Source: Prevotella sp. (lineage in GTDB: Bacteria; Bacteroidota; Bacteroidia; Bacteroidales; Bacteroidaceae). Taken from it: a DNA stretch of 41,364 bases. The translations under genes were made by a program, and so were the position numbers. The stretch is from positions 1 through 41,364 of the forward strand of contig JAFZIL010000071.1 of NCBI GenBank assembly GCA_017554385.1. The letters run 5' to 3'. Of this stretch, positions 7,699-15,920 are shown in pieces. Below the pieces are notes generated by a model, which was given only the letters and a program-made list of their open reading frames with translations, was not told the origin of the DNA and did no database searches. How positions within the stretch are numbered: position 1 is the stretch's first letter; each line of letters starts with the position of its first letter.

Positions 7699-9102
7699 AT
7701 GCCTCAAGAATCCCTCACCCTCTTAGAACTGAACAGCCTCGTACGCCAGGTCATCGAGCAGTCGATGGCTCGTGAGTACTGGGTGGAGGCCGAGCTGGCC
7801 GAATGTCGCGAGAGCCGTGGCCACTGCTACATGGAGCTGGTAGAGAAGGACGAGCAGAGCAACACACCTGTGGCACGCGCCTCAGCCAAATGCTGGCGCA
7901 CAACATGGGCTATGGTGCAGCCTTACTTCGAGCGCACCACCGGCCAGCGCCTGCATGCAGGCATGAAGGTGCGACTGAAAGTCTACGCACAGTTTCATGA
8001 GGCTTTCGGCTTTTCGTGGATCGTGACTGACATTGACGCGACCTTTACCCTTGGTGATATGGCCCGACGGCGACAGGAGATTGTCCGAAAGCTGAAAGAA
8101 GAGGGCATCTTCGATTTACAGCGCGAGCTCGAACTGCCCCTGTTCTGCCAGCATATCGCAGTCATCTCGGCATCAAATGCCGCTGGTTATGGTGACTTTG
8201 TGCGCCAACTGGAAGACAACGAGTACGGTTTCCAGTTCCACGCCCAGCTCTTCCCGGCCGTGATGCAGGGCGAGCGGGTAGAGCAGAGTATCATCGCAGC
8301 GCTGAACCGTATTTACAGTGTAGAGTGTAGAACGGAGAATGTAGAGTTTGCTACCGCGTCAGAATCTACTGCTCCAGAATCTACTGCGGTAGCAAACTCT
8401 ACACTCTACACTCTACACTCTACACTCTCAACGTTCGACTGTGTCGTCATCATCCGTGGCGGCGGCTCGACGAGCGACCTCTCAGGCTTTGATACGCTGG
8501 CACTGGCCGAAAACGTAGCACAGTTTCCGCTGCCCATCATTACTGGCATTGGTCACGACCGCGACGAGAGCGTGCTCGACATGGTATCGCACACCCGTGT
8601 GAAAACGCCTACGGCAGCGGCTGCTTTCCTTATTAGCCACCTGAAACAGACGCTGGAGCGCATAGAAAACAGCGAGGAACGCATTCTGCGCCATGTACAG
8701 AGCACGATGGAGGTAGAACGACTGCGACTCACAAGGCTGTCAGAACGCATCCCCACCTTATTCTCCTTAGTAAGCACAAGGCAGACGGCCCTTCTCGATT
8801 CGACCGTCCAACGACTGTCGGCAGCCATCGCCCAGCGCTTAGAACGCGAACAGACAAAATGCTCAATGCTCAATGTTCAATGTTCAATGGCAATCAATCA
8901 GCGTCTGCTGAAAGAGCAGCACCGACTGGAACTGTTGGAACAGCGCGCCACGTCACTCGACCCTGCCCTGCTGCTGCAACGTGGCTACAGCATCACCCTG
9001 CACAATGGACATGCCGTGCGCAGCGCCGCTGACCTGCAACCCGGTGATCAGATAGAGACTCGTCTCAGCGAAGGCACCATCCACTCCACCGTAATACCAT
9101 AA
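7699..9102 (+). CDS. xseA: Exodeoxyribonuclease VII large subunit, with two repeat-encoded insertions
   Basis: The 467-aa protein starts MPQESLTLLELNSLVRQVIE and has the N-terminal OB fold (VEAELAECRESRGHCYMEL), the core LPLFCQHIAVISASNAAGYGD, then VVIIRGGGSTSDLSGFD and GIGHDRDESVLDMVSHTRVKTPTAAA. The coiled C-terminal region ends DPALLLQRGYSITL. ExoVII degrades single-stranded DNA with XseB, encoded directly downstream. Two stretches look foreign: residues about 207-243, coded by a heptamer inverted repeat (8317-8428), and residues about 387-398, coded by another heptamer array (8859-8893). The first sits between the catalytic-core strands just before IIRGGGS, where families usually have a short variable loop, so function may be kept. 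Both preserve the frame. Confidence 0.95.
   Translation: MPQESLTLLELNSLVRQVIEQSMAREYWVEAELAECRESRGHCYMELVEKDEQSNTPVARASAKCWRTTWAMVQPYFERTTGQRLHAGMKVRLKVYAQFHEAFGFSWIVTDIDATFTLGDMARRRQEIVRKLKEEGIFDLQRELELPLFCQHIAVISASNAAGYGDFVRQLEDNEYGFQFHAQLFPAVMQGERVEQSIIAALNRIYSVECRTENVEFATASESTAPESTAVANSTLYTLHSTLSTFDCVVIIRGGGSTSDLSGFDTLALAENVAQFPLPIITGIGHDRDESVLDMVSHTRVKTPTAAAAFLISHLKQTLERIENSEERILRHVQSTMEVERLRLTRLSERIPTLFSLVSTRQTALLDSTVQRLSAAIAQRLEREQTKCSMLNVQCSMAINQRLLKEQHRLELLEQRATSLDPALLLQRGYSITLHNGHAVRSAADLQPGDQIETRLSEGTIHSTVIP
8317..8428. repeat. In-gene inverted heptamer element in xseA
   Basis: The left arm holds AGTGTAG, AGTGTAG, AACGGAG, AATGTAG, AGTTTGC (8317-8351) and TACCGC. The right arm begins GCGGTAGCAAACTCT (8386-8400) and continues ACACTCT four times (8401-8428). 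The arms are inverted copies around a centre of about 30 nt. The period is 7. It is translated in the same frame as the related element in the lactate dehydrogenase at 36426-36545. Confidence 0.9.
8859..8893. repeat. In-gene heptamer array (ATGCTCA/ATGTTCA) in xseA
   Basis: Heptamers ATGCTCA, ATGCTCA, ATGTTCA, ATGTTCA, ATGGCAA run in register within the C-terminal coiled region of XseA and encode CSMLNVQCSMA-like residues that do not suit the surrounding charged helix. Confidence 0.75.
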
Positions 9103-9155
9103 GGGGCCAACAAACCCTATTAGCCCAATAAGTCCCACAAAACCCTACCATTCAC
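9102..9155. repeat. Degenerate nonamer array ending exactly at the xseB start
   Basis: Fifty-four nt between the last base of xseA and the xseB ATG (9156) divide into six 9-nt units such as AGGGGCCAA, CAAACCCTA, TTAGCCCAA and TAAGTCCCA. The sequence is of the same type as the array before xseA but more diverged. Confidence 0.6.
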
Positions 9156-9335
9156 ATGAAGTACGAAGAAGCCCTACAACAACTCGAAACCATCGTCCGC
9201 AAGATGGAAGCCGGCGAATACGACATCGACGAACTCTCGGAAAAGCTGAAAGAAGCACAGAAACTCATCAAGCTGTGCAAGGACAAGCTGACCAAAACCG
9301 ATGCCGAAATCAAGAAAATACTTGATAAAGAATAG
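9156..9335 (+). CDS. xseB: Exodeoxyribonuclease VII small subunit
   Basis: The 59-aa protein starts MKYEEALQQLETIVRKMEAG, the typical XseB N-terminus (YEEAlxxLExIVxxLExG), followed by a second helix with SEKLKEAQKLIKLCKDKL. It pairs with XseA to form exonuclease VII and is encoded 53 nt downstream of it, the gap being a degenerate nonamer array. The length is normal for the family. It ends just before the ilvE promoter. Confidence 0.93.
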   Translation: MKYEEALQQLETIVRKMEAGEYDIDELSEKLKEAQKLIKLCKDKLTKTDAEIKKILDKE

Positions 9336-9344
9336 TCAAAAATA

Positions 9345-9376
9345 TTTGGCTGTTTCACTTTTTTGCCGTACCTTTG
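9345..9376 (+). promoter_or_regulatory. Bacteroidetes promoter of ilvE
   Basis: TTTG (9345-9348), a 20-nt spacer and TACCTTTG (9369-9376), followed by a leader of about 28 nt to the ATG at 9409. Confidence 0.8.
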
Positions 9377-9408
9377 CCCCCATAAATAAACATTTTTAGC
9401 AACACAAT

Positions 9409-10425
9409 ATGAAGAATTTAGACTGGGGAAACCTTTCGTTCGGTTACATGAAGACCGACTACAACGTCCGTTGCTACTATCGTGACGGCAAGTGGGGCGA
9501 GATTGAAGTCTGCTCCGACGAGTATCTGAAAATGCACATGGCTGCCACCTGCCTGCACTACGGACAGGAAGCCTTCGAGGGTCTGAAAGCTTATCGCTGC
9601 CCAGACGGCAAGGTGCGCATCTTCCGTGTTGACGAGAACGCAGCCCGCCTGCAGTCAACATGCCGCGGCATCATGATGCCCGAGGTGTCTACAGAACTCT
9701 TCACAGAGATGGTGAAGAAGGTGGTGCGTCTGAATCAGGAGTGGATTCCGACCTATGAGAGCGGTGCTACGCTGTATATCCGTCCTTTGCTCATCGGCAC
9801 GAGTGCCCAGGTAGGCGTTCATCCTTCCAAGGAATACTGCTTCCTCATCTTCGTTACTCCCGTAGGTCCGTATTTCAAGGGAGGCTTTGCTGCCAACCCC
9901 TACGTCATTATCCGCGACTACGACCGCAGCGCTCCTCTTGGCACTGGTAAGTACAAGGTCGGTGGTAACTACGCCGCCTCGTTGTTTGCCAACAACCTGG
10001 CCCACGAAAAGGGCTACGCCTGCGAGTTCTATCTCGATGCCAAGGAGAAGAAATACATGGACGAGTGTGGTGCTGCCAACTTCTTCGGCATCAAGGACAA
10101 CACCTATATCACCCCGAAGTCGACCTCTATCCTGCCTTCTATCACCAACAAGTCGTTGATGCAAGTTGCCGAAGACTTAGGCATGAAGGTGGAGCGTCGC
10201 CCCATTCCTGAGGAAGAACTGGAGACCTTCGAGGAAGCAGGTGCCTGCGGAACGGCTGCCGTCATCAGCCCCATCAGCTATATCGACGACCTCGACACCG
10301 GCAAGCGCTACTCCTTTGGTGAGAAGCCCGGCCCCGTATCAAAGAAACTCTTTGACACGCTTCGTGGCATTCAGTACGGCGAGATAGAAGACAAACACGG
10401 ATGGACGACCGTGGTCATTGAATAA
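9409..10425 (+). CDS. ilvE: Branched-chain amino acid aminotransferase
   Basis: The 338-aa class IV PLP aminotransferase starts MKNLDWGNLSFGYMKTDYN. It has LHYGQEAFEGLKAYRCPDGKV, an IRPL segment, the active-site Lys region GTGKYKVGGNYAAS, and YMDECGAANFFGI as in type 2 branched-chain aminotransferases. It interconverts branched-chain 2-oxo acids and Leu/Ile/Val with glutamate. It has its own promoter and is followed after 27 nt by a DUF975 membrane protein. The substrate call is from the family; D-amino acid or aminodeoxychorismate relatives are shorter and differ in these motifs. Confidence 0.93.
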   Translation: MKNLDWGNLSFGYMKTDYNVRCYYRDGKWGEIEVCSDEYLKMHMAATCLHYGQEAFEGLKAYRCPDGKVRIFRVDENAARLQSTCRGIMMPEVSTELFTEMVKKVVRLNQEWIPTYESGATLYIRPLLIGTSAQVGVHPSKEYCFLIFVTPVGPYFKGGFAANPYVIIRDYDRSAPLGTGKYKVGGNYAASLFANNLAHEKGYACEFYLDAKEKKYMDECGAANFFGIKDNTYITPKSTSILPSITNKSLMQVAEDLGMKVERRPIPEEELETFEEAGACGTAAVISPISYIDDLDTGKRYSFGEKPGPVSKKLFDTLRGIQYGEIEDKHGWTTVVIE

Positions 10426-10452
10426 CAGGACACACCTTATACACACACAATT

Positions 10453-11067
10453 ATGGATACTATTTCCGGATACAAAGACAGAGCGATAGCATCGCTCAGT
10501 GGCAAATGGGGTACATGTGCACTTGCCGTGCTCATCTACTGCTTGATTATCTACGCCGGTTCGTTCATCAGCCTGTTGACCGTCGGCGATTCCGCTTTCG
10601 GCTCAGTGATTAACATCATCTGGTCGCTGGCATGTGTACCACTCAGCTGGGGACTGACCGTCTACTTCCTTGACATAAGCCGCCAAAACAATCCGCAATA
10701 CAGCCAGTTGTTCGACGGCTACAAGGATTTTCTGCGCATCATTCTGACCTACCTATGCTTTGGCATCGCCATCGGTATCGGTTTCTTGTTGCTCATTGTG
10801 CCTGGCATCATCATTGCACTGATGTTCTCGCAAGCACCCTTCATCCTGAAGGACAAACCCGAGCTTAGCGCCATCGAAGTTCTGTCGAAGAGTGCCGACA
10901 TGATGAAGGGCCATAAGATGGATCTCTTCCTTCTGGGATTGAGCTTCATCGGTTGGGGCATCCTGGCCATGCTCACCTTAGGACTGGGCTTCTTCCTGCT
11001 AATACCTTATATGTACACGACCTTTGCTCATTTCTATGATGACTTGAAAAAGGAGTACGCCATGTAG
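10453..11067 (+). CDS. DUF975-like integral membrane protein
   Basis: The 204-aa protein starts with a short amphipathic segment (MDTISGYKDRAIASLSGKWG) and has about four strongly hydrophobic segments, including CFGIAIGIGFLLLIVPGIIIALMF and LGLSFIGWGILAMLTLGLGF. The phrase ending IPGIIxAL...Sxa.FIL with a following DxPxLSAIEVLxxSxxMMKGHK is typical of DUF975 proteins, whose role is not known. It follows ilvE on the same strand and ends before a strong hairpin. I cannot suggest a substrate or partner. Confidence 0.8.
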   Translation: MDTISGYKDRAIASLSGKWGTCALAVLIYCLIIYAGSFISLLTVGDSAFGSVINIIWSLACVPLSWGLTVYFLDISRQNNPQYSQLFDGYKDFLRIILTYLCFGIAIGIGFLLLIVPGIIIALMFSQAPFILKDKPELSAIEVLSKSADMMKGHKMDLFLLGLSFIGWGILAMLTLGLGFFLLIPYMYTTFAHFYDDLKKEYAM

Positions 11068-11086
11068 GTGAAGATTGACTTATTGG

Positions 11087-11123
11087 AGAGGTGGAAATCG
11101 CGCGAGTGACTTCCACCTCTTTT
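11087..11123 (+). terminator. Intrinsic terminator after the DUF975 gene
   Basis: AGAGGTGGAA (11087-11096) pairs perfectly with TTCCACCTCT (11111-11120) around a 14-nt loop and is followed by TTT/ATATT. It lies 19 nt after the stop at 11067. Confidence 0.75.
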
Positions 11124-11166
11124 ATATTGTAGGAAAGCTTTTTGTGCAAGAAAACAGACGAAAAAG

Positions 11167-11197
11167 TTTGCTGTCTCAGTTTTTTTGTATACATTTG
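11167..11197 (+). promoter_or_regulatory. Bacteroidetes promoter of the trmB operon
   Basis: TTTG (11167-11170), a 19-nt spacer and TACATTTG (11190-11197). The leader of about 28 nt leads to the trmB ATG at 11226; the longer in-frame start at 11142 lies upstream of this promoter and is rejected. Confidence 0.75.
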
Positions 11198-11225
11198 CAG
11201 ACGCATATCGCAAGAGAACAGCACT

Positions 11226-12011
11226 ATGAGCAAAGGAAAACTGGCGAAGTTTGCCGATTTGGAGACTTACGGGAACGTGTTTCAATATCCCTATAGGGCC
11301 ATGGAAGCCCTGCCGGAGTTTGAGATGCGCGGACACTGGGGCGAACAATATTTTAAAAACGACCACCCCATTGTACTGGAATTAGGCTGCGGCAAGGGTG
11401 AGTACACCGTTGAGCTGGCCAAGCAGCATCCTGACAAGAACTTCATCGGTGTCGACATCAAGGGTGCCCGTCTGTGGACTGGTGCCACACAAGCCCTGCG
11501 CGAGGGTCTCGACAATGTGGCCTTCCTGCGCACGAACATCGAGATTATCGACCGCTTCTTCGCCGAGAACGAGGTGAGCGAGCTATGGCTCACGTTCAGC
11601 GATCCGCAGATGAAGAACCCGAGAAAGCGACTCACCAGCACTTTCTTCCTTGAGCGCTACCGCCATTTCCTCAGCGACGACGGCATCATCCACCTGAAAA
11701 CCGACTCGAACTTCCTCTTTACCTATACCACTTACATAGTAGAGAAGAACCACCTGCCACTTGACATCAGAACGGAAGACCTCTACAAGGAAGCCGCTGC
11801 AACGGAATCTGTCAGCAGTGGCATCACCACGGCTGCCAGTATTCAGACTTATTACGAGCAGATGTGGCTGGCACGTGGCCTTAACATCCGCTACATGAAA
11901 TTCCGTCTGCCCCGTCATGGTGACCTGCAGGAACCTGACATCGAGATTGAACTCGACGACTACCGCAGCTACCACCGCACCAAACGCAGCTCGCTCGAAA
12001 CCAGCAAGTAA
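11226..12011 (+). CDS. trmB: tRNA (guanine-N7)-methyltransferase
   Basis: The 261-aa SAM-dependent enzyme starts [20 protein letters not shown]. It has the SAM motif [16 protein letters not shown] (about residues 50-65), [12 protein letters not shown], and the TrmB signature [17 protein letters not shown]. It makes m7G46 in the variable loop of tRNAs. Its C-terminus ([25 protein letters not shown]) is the longer form seen in Bacteroidetes. It heads a likely operon with the LRR protein (28-nt gap), porX and tsaE. Confidence 0.93.
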   Translation: MSKGKLAKFADLETYGNVFQYPYRAMEALPEFEMRGHWGEQYFKNDHPIVLELGCGKGEYTVELAKQHPDKNFIGVDIKGARLWTGATQALREGLDNVAFLRTNIEIIDRFFAENEVSELWLTFSDPQMKNPRKRLTSTFFLERYRHFLSDDGIIHLKTDSNFLFTYTTYIVEKNHLPLDIRTEDLYKEAAATESVSSGITTAASIQTYYEQMWLARGLNIRYMKFRLPRHGDLQEPDIEIELDDYRSYHRTKRSSLETSK

Positions 12012-12039
12012 AACATTGATTATTGAACAACAAAGGAAT

Positions 12040-13782
12040 ATGAACATGAAAAGACTGTTGACAGCTTTATCATTTGTCATTTGTCAATTATCGTTTATCG
12101 CAGCCCAACAGCTGACCGTTACCGTCGACTCGGCTGGCATGCTGGCAACGAAACTGCCCGAAGAGAACCGGTTTGCCGTTTCGGAACTGAAGATTTGCGG
12201 TCCTCTCGACAACAACGACTTCAAGGTGCTGCGACAGATTGCCAGCCGTCAAAAGACAAAAAAAGAGTCCGATGTCCTTCTGGCAGAACTGGATCTGACA
12301 GAAGCCACCATTGTTGATGGTAAAGGCATGCAGCGCACACGGAAAGACATCTTGCCCGATGCAGTTTTCTCAAGCTGCAAATCACTTGAGATCGTAGCGC
12401 TGCCCGAGAACCTGAAAGAGATAGGAAAAAGCTGTTTTAGCGGGTGCAGCAACCTGAGAGAGGTTACGATTCCCGACAGTATCACCGTCATTGGCAACTA
12501 TGCCTTCAGCGGGTGCAGCAGCATACCTTCATTCGAACTGCCCAACACGTTGGAGAAGATTGAAGACCACGCGTTTCAGGGCTGTAGCTCGCTCACCTCG
12601 ATCGAGATTCCCGAAAGCGTCAAGGATATCGACGACAACGCTTTCAACAAGTGTAGCGGTTTGGAGAAAGTGCTGTTCAGTGGCAACCTCAATCGCATTT
12701 CCAACTCCTGCTTCGAGGCCTGCGAACGCCTGAACTCGTTTACGGTGCCATCGGCAGTCACAGTGATTGAGGCCGATGCCTTCAAGGGATGCCGTAATCT
12801 GGAGGAGGTGGCCTTTCCCAAAAAGCTGCAGTCCATTGGAAGCAGCGCGTTTGAAAACTGCGCAAGTCTGAAAAAAGTGGACATCGACGAGGTGAAGAAG
12901 GTGGGTAGCGATGCCTTCCGTGATTGCATCTCGCTTACTACGGTTTCATTGTCTGGCGTCGGCCGCATGGGCAGCGGTATCTTCGAGCGTTGCAGTTCGT
13001 TAGCTTCCGTCACTATCGAAGGATCGCTTAACGCCATCGAAGACGACACGTTCAACGAATGCACAAGCCTGACCGACGTCAACCTGCCAGCCAACATCAA
13101 GACCATCGGTGACAACGCCTTCACCGACTGCAAGTCGCTGCAGGACATCGACCTGCCCAACTCGCTCACGAAAATCGGCGACCACGTGTTCGAGAACTGT
13201 GCCAACCTACAGCAAATCGTTGTGCCGAACTTGGTAAAACAGATTGGCAACGACACCTTTGAAGGCTGTCTGAGCCTCGACAGCGTGGTCATCAGCGGTT
13301 TTATCGAGAAGCTTGAAGACGATCTCTTCCGTTACTGCCATTCGCTACGCGTTGTTAAGCTGCCAGTATCGGTAAGGTCTATTGGTAACAACGCTTTCGA
13401 ACAATGTTCGTCGCTACAAGAGATCACCCTGCCCATCTCGGTGACCACCATCGGCAATAACGCCTTTGAGCAATGCGTCAGCCTCTCGGCCGTCATCGTT
13501 CCGCCTGCATGCACTTCGATTGGCAGTTCGGTCTTCCGCGAATGCAGCAGCATTTTCCGCGTGGAGCTACCCTCAATGCTGAAGAAAATTGGTGGAAGTG
13601 CCTTTGCTAAATGCAGCTCGCTGCGCGAGGTTGTATGCAGTTCGCCTAAGCCCGCCAGCATTGCCAGCAGTACATTCAAGGGCATTCCGTCCAACTGCCG
13701 CATCATCGTGCCACGAGGCTCGAAGAACGCCTACCGTGCCAACAAAACATGGAACAAGCTCACATTGATTGTAGAGCAATAA
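12040..13782 (+). CDS. Secreted BspA-like leucine-rich-repeat protein
   Basis: The 580-aa protein has an N-terminal signal peptide, then from about residue 110 a long run of 23-residue LRR_5/BspA repeats of the type IPDSVTxIGxxAFxxCSSL (for example NYAFSGCSSIPSFELPNTL). About 18 repeats run to near the end, closed by a cap CRIIVPRGSKNAYRANKTW. No C-terminal sorting domain is seen. BspA-like proteins are surface or secreted adhesion proteins in Bacteroidales. The hydrophobic part of the signal peptide (LSFVICQLSFIAA) is encoded by a heptamer array at 12069-12103. ATG 12040 has AAAGGAAT just upstream; ATG 12046 is an alternative. It lies between trmB and porX. Confidence 0.88.
   Translation: MNMKRLLTALSFVICQLSFIAAQQLTVTVDSAGMLATKLPEENRFAVSELKICGPLDNNDFKVLRQIASRQKTKKESDVLLAELDLTEATIVDGKGMQRTRKDILPDAVFSSCKSLEIVALPENLKEIGKSCFSGCSNLREVTIPDSITVIGNYAFSGCSSIPSFELPNTLEKIEDHAFQGCSSLTSIEIPESVKDIDDNAFNKCSGLEKVLFSGNLNRISNSCFEACERLNSFTVPSAVTVIEADAFKGCRNLEEVAFPKKLQSIGSSAFENCASLKKVDIDEVKKVGSDAFRDCISLTTVSLSGVGRMGSGIFERCSSLASVTIEGSLNAIEDDTFNECTSLTDVNLPANIKTIGDNAFTDCKSLQDIDLPNSLTKIGDHVFENCANLQQIVVPNLVKQIGNDTFEGCLSLDSVVISGFIEKLEDDLFRYCHSLRVVKLPVSVRSIGNNAFEQCSSLQEITLPISVTTIGNNAFEQCVSLSAVIVPPACTSIGSSVFRECSSIFRVELPSMLKKIGGSAFAKCSSLREVVCSSPKPASIASSTFKGIPSNCRIIVPRGSKNAYRANKTWNKLTLIVEQ
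12069..12103. repeat. Heptamer array (GTCATTT type) encoding the signal-peptide core of the LRR protein
   Basis: ATCATTT, GTCATTT, GTCAATT, ATCGTTT, ATCGCAG run in register of 7 nt. Because three heptamers equal seven codons, the array reads through without stop and yields a hydrophobic LSFVICQLSFIAA stretch. Confidence 0.75.
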
Positions 13783-13790
13783 CACACAAT

Positions 13791-15362
13791 ATGACTAACG
13801 GACAACTGCTCTGGGTCGACGACGAGATTGAACTGCTCCGCGCCCACATCATCTTTCTTGAGAAGAAAGGCTACGACGTGACCACCACCAGCAATGGTAC
13901 CGATGCCGTTGACTTGTGTCGTGAACGGTCGTTCGACCTCGTACTGCTTGACGAGCAAATGCCTGGCCTCAGCGGACTGGAGACCCTGCAGCAAATCAAG
14001 GAGATCTCGCCATCCACGCCTGTGGTCATGGTCACGAAGAGCGAGGAAGAGAACATCATGGAGCAGGCCATCGGCCAAAAGATTGCCGATTACCTTATCA
14101 AGCCTGTCAACCCCAACCAGATTCTTCTGACACTGAAAAAGAACATCCACCGCCGCGAGATCGAAACCGAGGTCACCCAGAGTCAATACCAGCAGAACTT
14201 CCAGCAGATCAGCATGCAAATCATGGACTGCCATACCTGGCATGACTGGATTGATCTTTATAAACGACTCGTTCATTGGGAGTTACAACTTAGCAGTACA
14301 GACTCTAGTGCCATGGCCGACATGCTCGCTATGCAGAAAGAGGAAGCCAACCTGGGCTTTGCAAAGTTCATAAAAAAACACTATTTAGAGTGGGTGGCAT
14401 CGCTTTCGCCAACAGCAAAGGAAGCCGAACATCCCGTCATGTCGCCCGAAATCTTCAAGAAGAAAATCTTCCCGCTACTCGACGAGGACAAGAAGGTGTT
14501 CCTCGTAGTCCTGGACAACTTCCGCTACGACCAGTGGCGCATGCTAAGTCAGGAGCTGGCCGACCAGTTCGACATTGACGAAGACCTGTACTACAGCATC
14601 CTGCCCACTGCTACGCAATATGCCCGCAATGCCATCTTCAGCGGACTTATGCCCAACAAGATTGCCGAGATGTTTCCCGACCTCTGGGTCGACGAGGACG
14701 AGGATGCGGGTAAGAACCTGAACGAAGAGCCGCTTATCAAGACACAGTTGGAGCGCTACCGCCGACACAACACGTTCTCCTATCACAAGGTCAACAATTC
14801 CGTAGATGCAGAGAAGCTCATGCAGCAGATGAACACACTCGGCAAAAACGACCTGAACGTTGTGGTGTTCAACTTCATAGACATGCTCTCGCATGCCCGC
14901 ACCGAGAGCCGAATGGTGCGCGAACTGGCCAGCAACGAGTCAGCCTACCGTAGCATCACCCTCAGCTGGTTCCGCCACTCCGTCATCAGCGACTTTTTCC
15001 GTTGGTTGGCCCAGAACGACTACCGCGTCATCGTCACCACCGACCACGGCAGTATCCGCTGCACACGACCTGTGAAAATCGTAGGCGACCGCAACACCAA
15101 CACCAACTTGCGCTATAAATTAGGCAAGAATCTGGGCTACGACGCCAAGGACCTTTTCGTTATACGCGATCCCAAGCAGGCACAGCTGCCTGCCCCCAAC
15201 CTCTCAACATCCTATGTCTTTGCCACAGGCGACACATTCTTCGCCTACCCCAACAATTACAACTACTACGTCAGTTACTATAAAGACACATTCCAACACG
15301 GGGGTATCTCCCTGGAAGAGATGCTCATCCCGCTCGTCACGCTGACGGGAAAGAAAAGATGA
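13791..15362 (+). CDS. porX: PorX-type response regulator with PglZ effector domain
   Basis: The 523-aa protein has an N-terminal receiver domain (QLLWVDDEIELLRAH, phospho-acceptor in LVLLDEQMPGLSG, then VTKSEE and YLIKPVNPNQIL, about residues 5-120). A helical linker follows, then a PglZ alkaline-phosphatase-fold domain with FLVVLDNFRYDQWRML, LPTATQYARNAIFSGLMP and VTTDHGSIRCTRPVKI. This architecture is that of PorX, which with PorY and SigP controls type IX secretion genes in Porphyromonas and relatives. It is 8 nt after the LRR protein gene and before tsaE. PorY is not in the window. Function in T9SS control here is by family. Confidence 0.93.
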   Translation: MTNGQLLWVDDEIELLRAHIIFLEKKGYDVTTTSNGTDAVDLCRERSFDLVLLDEQMPGLSGLETLQQIKEISPSTPVVMVTKSEEENIMEQAIGQKIADYLIKPVNPNQILLTLKKNIHRREIETEVTQSQYQQNFQQISMQIMDCHTWHDWIDLYKRLVHWELQLSSTDSSAMADMLAMQKEEANLGFAKFIKKHYLEWVASLSPTAKEAEHPVMSPEIFKKKIFPLLDEDKKVFLVVLDNFRYDQWRMLSQELADQFDIDEDLYYSILPTATQYARNAIFSGLMPNKIAEMFPDLWVDEDEDAGKNLNEEPLIKTQLERYRRHNTFSYHKVNNSVDAEKLMQQMNTLGKNDLNVVVFNFIDMLSHARTESRMVRELASNESAYRSITLSWFRHSVISDFFRWLAQNDYRVIVTTDHGSIRCTRPVKIVGDRNTNTNLRYKLGKNLGYDAKDLFVIRDPKQAQLPAPNLSTSYVFATGDTFFAYPNNYNYYVSYYKDTFQHGGISLEEMLIPLVTLTGKKR

Positions 15363-15364
15363 AT

Positions 15365-15396
15365 AAAATTGAAAAACTGAAGAACTGAAGAATTGA
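15365..15396. repeat. Octamer array (AGAACTGA type) between porX and tsaE
   Basis: AAAATTGA, AAAACTGA, AGAACTGA, AGAATTGA occupy 15365-15396 in an exact 8-nt period, ending five bases before the tsaE ATG (15402). Confidence 0.75.
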
Positions 15397-15401
15397 AATA
15401 C

Positions 15402-15836
15402 ATGAGCAACAATATCACCATACAAGACATTGATCATATCCGCGAGGCTGCCCGCGAGTTTATCAACCACATCGGGCAGCACACCGTATTCGCCTTCTAC
15501 GGAAAGATGGGCGCAGGAAAAACCACGTTTATCAAGGCCATCTGCGAAGAACTGGGCGTCGAAGATGTGATCACCTCGCCTACCTTCGCCATCGTCAACG
15601 AATACACCGTTCCATCCTCAGCCCTCACCATCTACCATTTCGACTTCTACCGCATCAAGAAGCTTGAGGAAGTATATGATATGGGCTACGAAGACTACTT
15701 CTATAGCGGTGCTCTCTGCTTCATCGAGTGGCCCGAACTTGTTGAGGAGCTGTTGCCCGACGATGCCATACGCGTCAACATTGAAGAAAACGCTGATGGA
15801 ACGCGAAACGTACTGTTTTCGCACACAACGACTTGA
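15402..15836 (+). CDS. tsaE: tRNA threonylcarbamoyladenosine biosynthesis ATPase TsaE
   Basis: The 144-aa P-loop ATPase has the Walker A GKMGAGKTTFIKAI (about residues 35-48), the TsaE signature TSPTFAIVNEY, HFDFYRI and the C-terminal FIEWPELVEELLP. It acts with TsaB and TsaD in making t6A37 in ANN-decoding tRNAs. ATG 15402 is preferred; a TTG at 15393 in frame lies inside the octamer array. It is the last gene of the trmB-porX run, ahead of the first small RNA gene. Confidence 0.93.
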   Translation: MSNNITIQDIDHIREAAREFINHIGQHTVFAFYGKMGAGKTTFIKAICEELGVEDVITSPTFAIVNEYTVPSSALTIYHFDFYRIKKLEEVYDMGYEDYFYSGALCFIEWPELVEELLPDDAIRVNIEENADGTRNVLFSHTTT

Positions 15837-15884
15837 TTTATGCTAAGAATACCCCATATTTTTCCATGAAAGACGATTAAAAGA

Positions 15885-15915
15885 TTGCGGGAATCAACTT
15901 TTCGCCGTACCTTTG
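15885..15915 (+). promoter_or_regulatory. Promoter of small RNA copy 1
   Basis: TTG (15885-15887, within ATTGCGGG), a 20-nt spacer and TACCTTTG (15908-15915). Copy 2 has the same TTGCGG box at the same spacing, although the flanking sequence differs. Confidence 0.75.
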
Positions 15916-15920
15916 CATCG

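Noticed and set aside
8317-8428. The xseA insertion as an intein or group II intron
   Set aside because: Only about 112 nt, no splicing motifs or protein domains, and it is a simple inverted array read in frame.
12576-13292. 238-aa leftward open frame antisense to the LRR protein
   Set aside because: Shadow of a repetitive gene; it mirrors the 69-nt repeat period and shows no independent signature.
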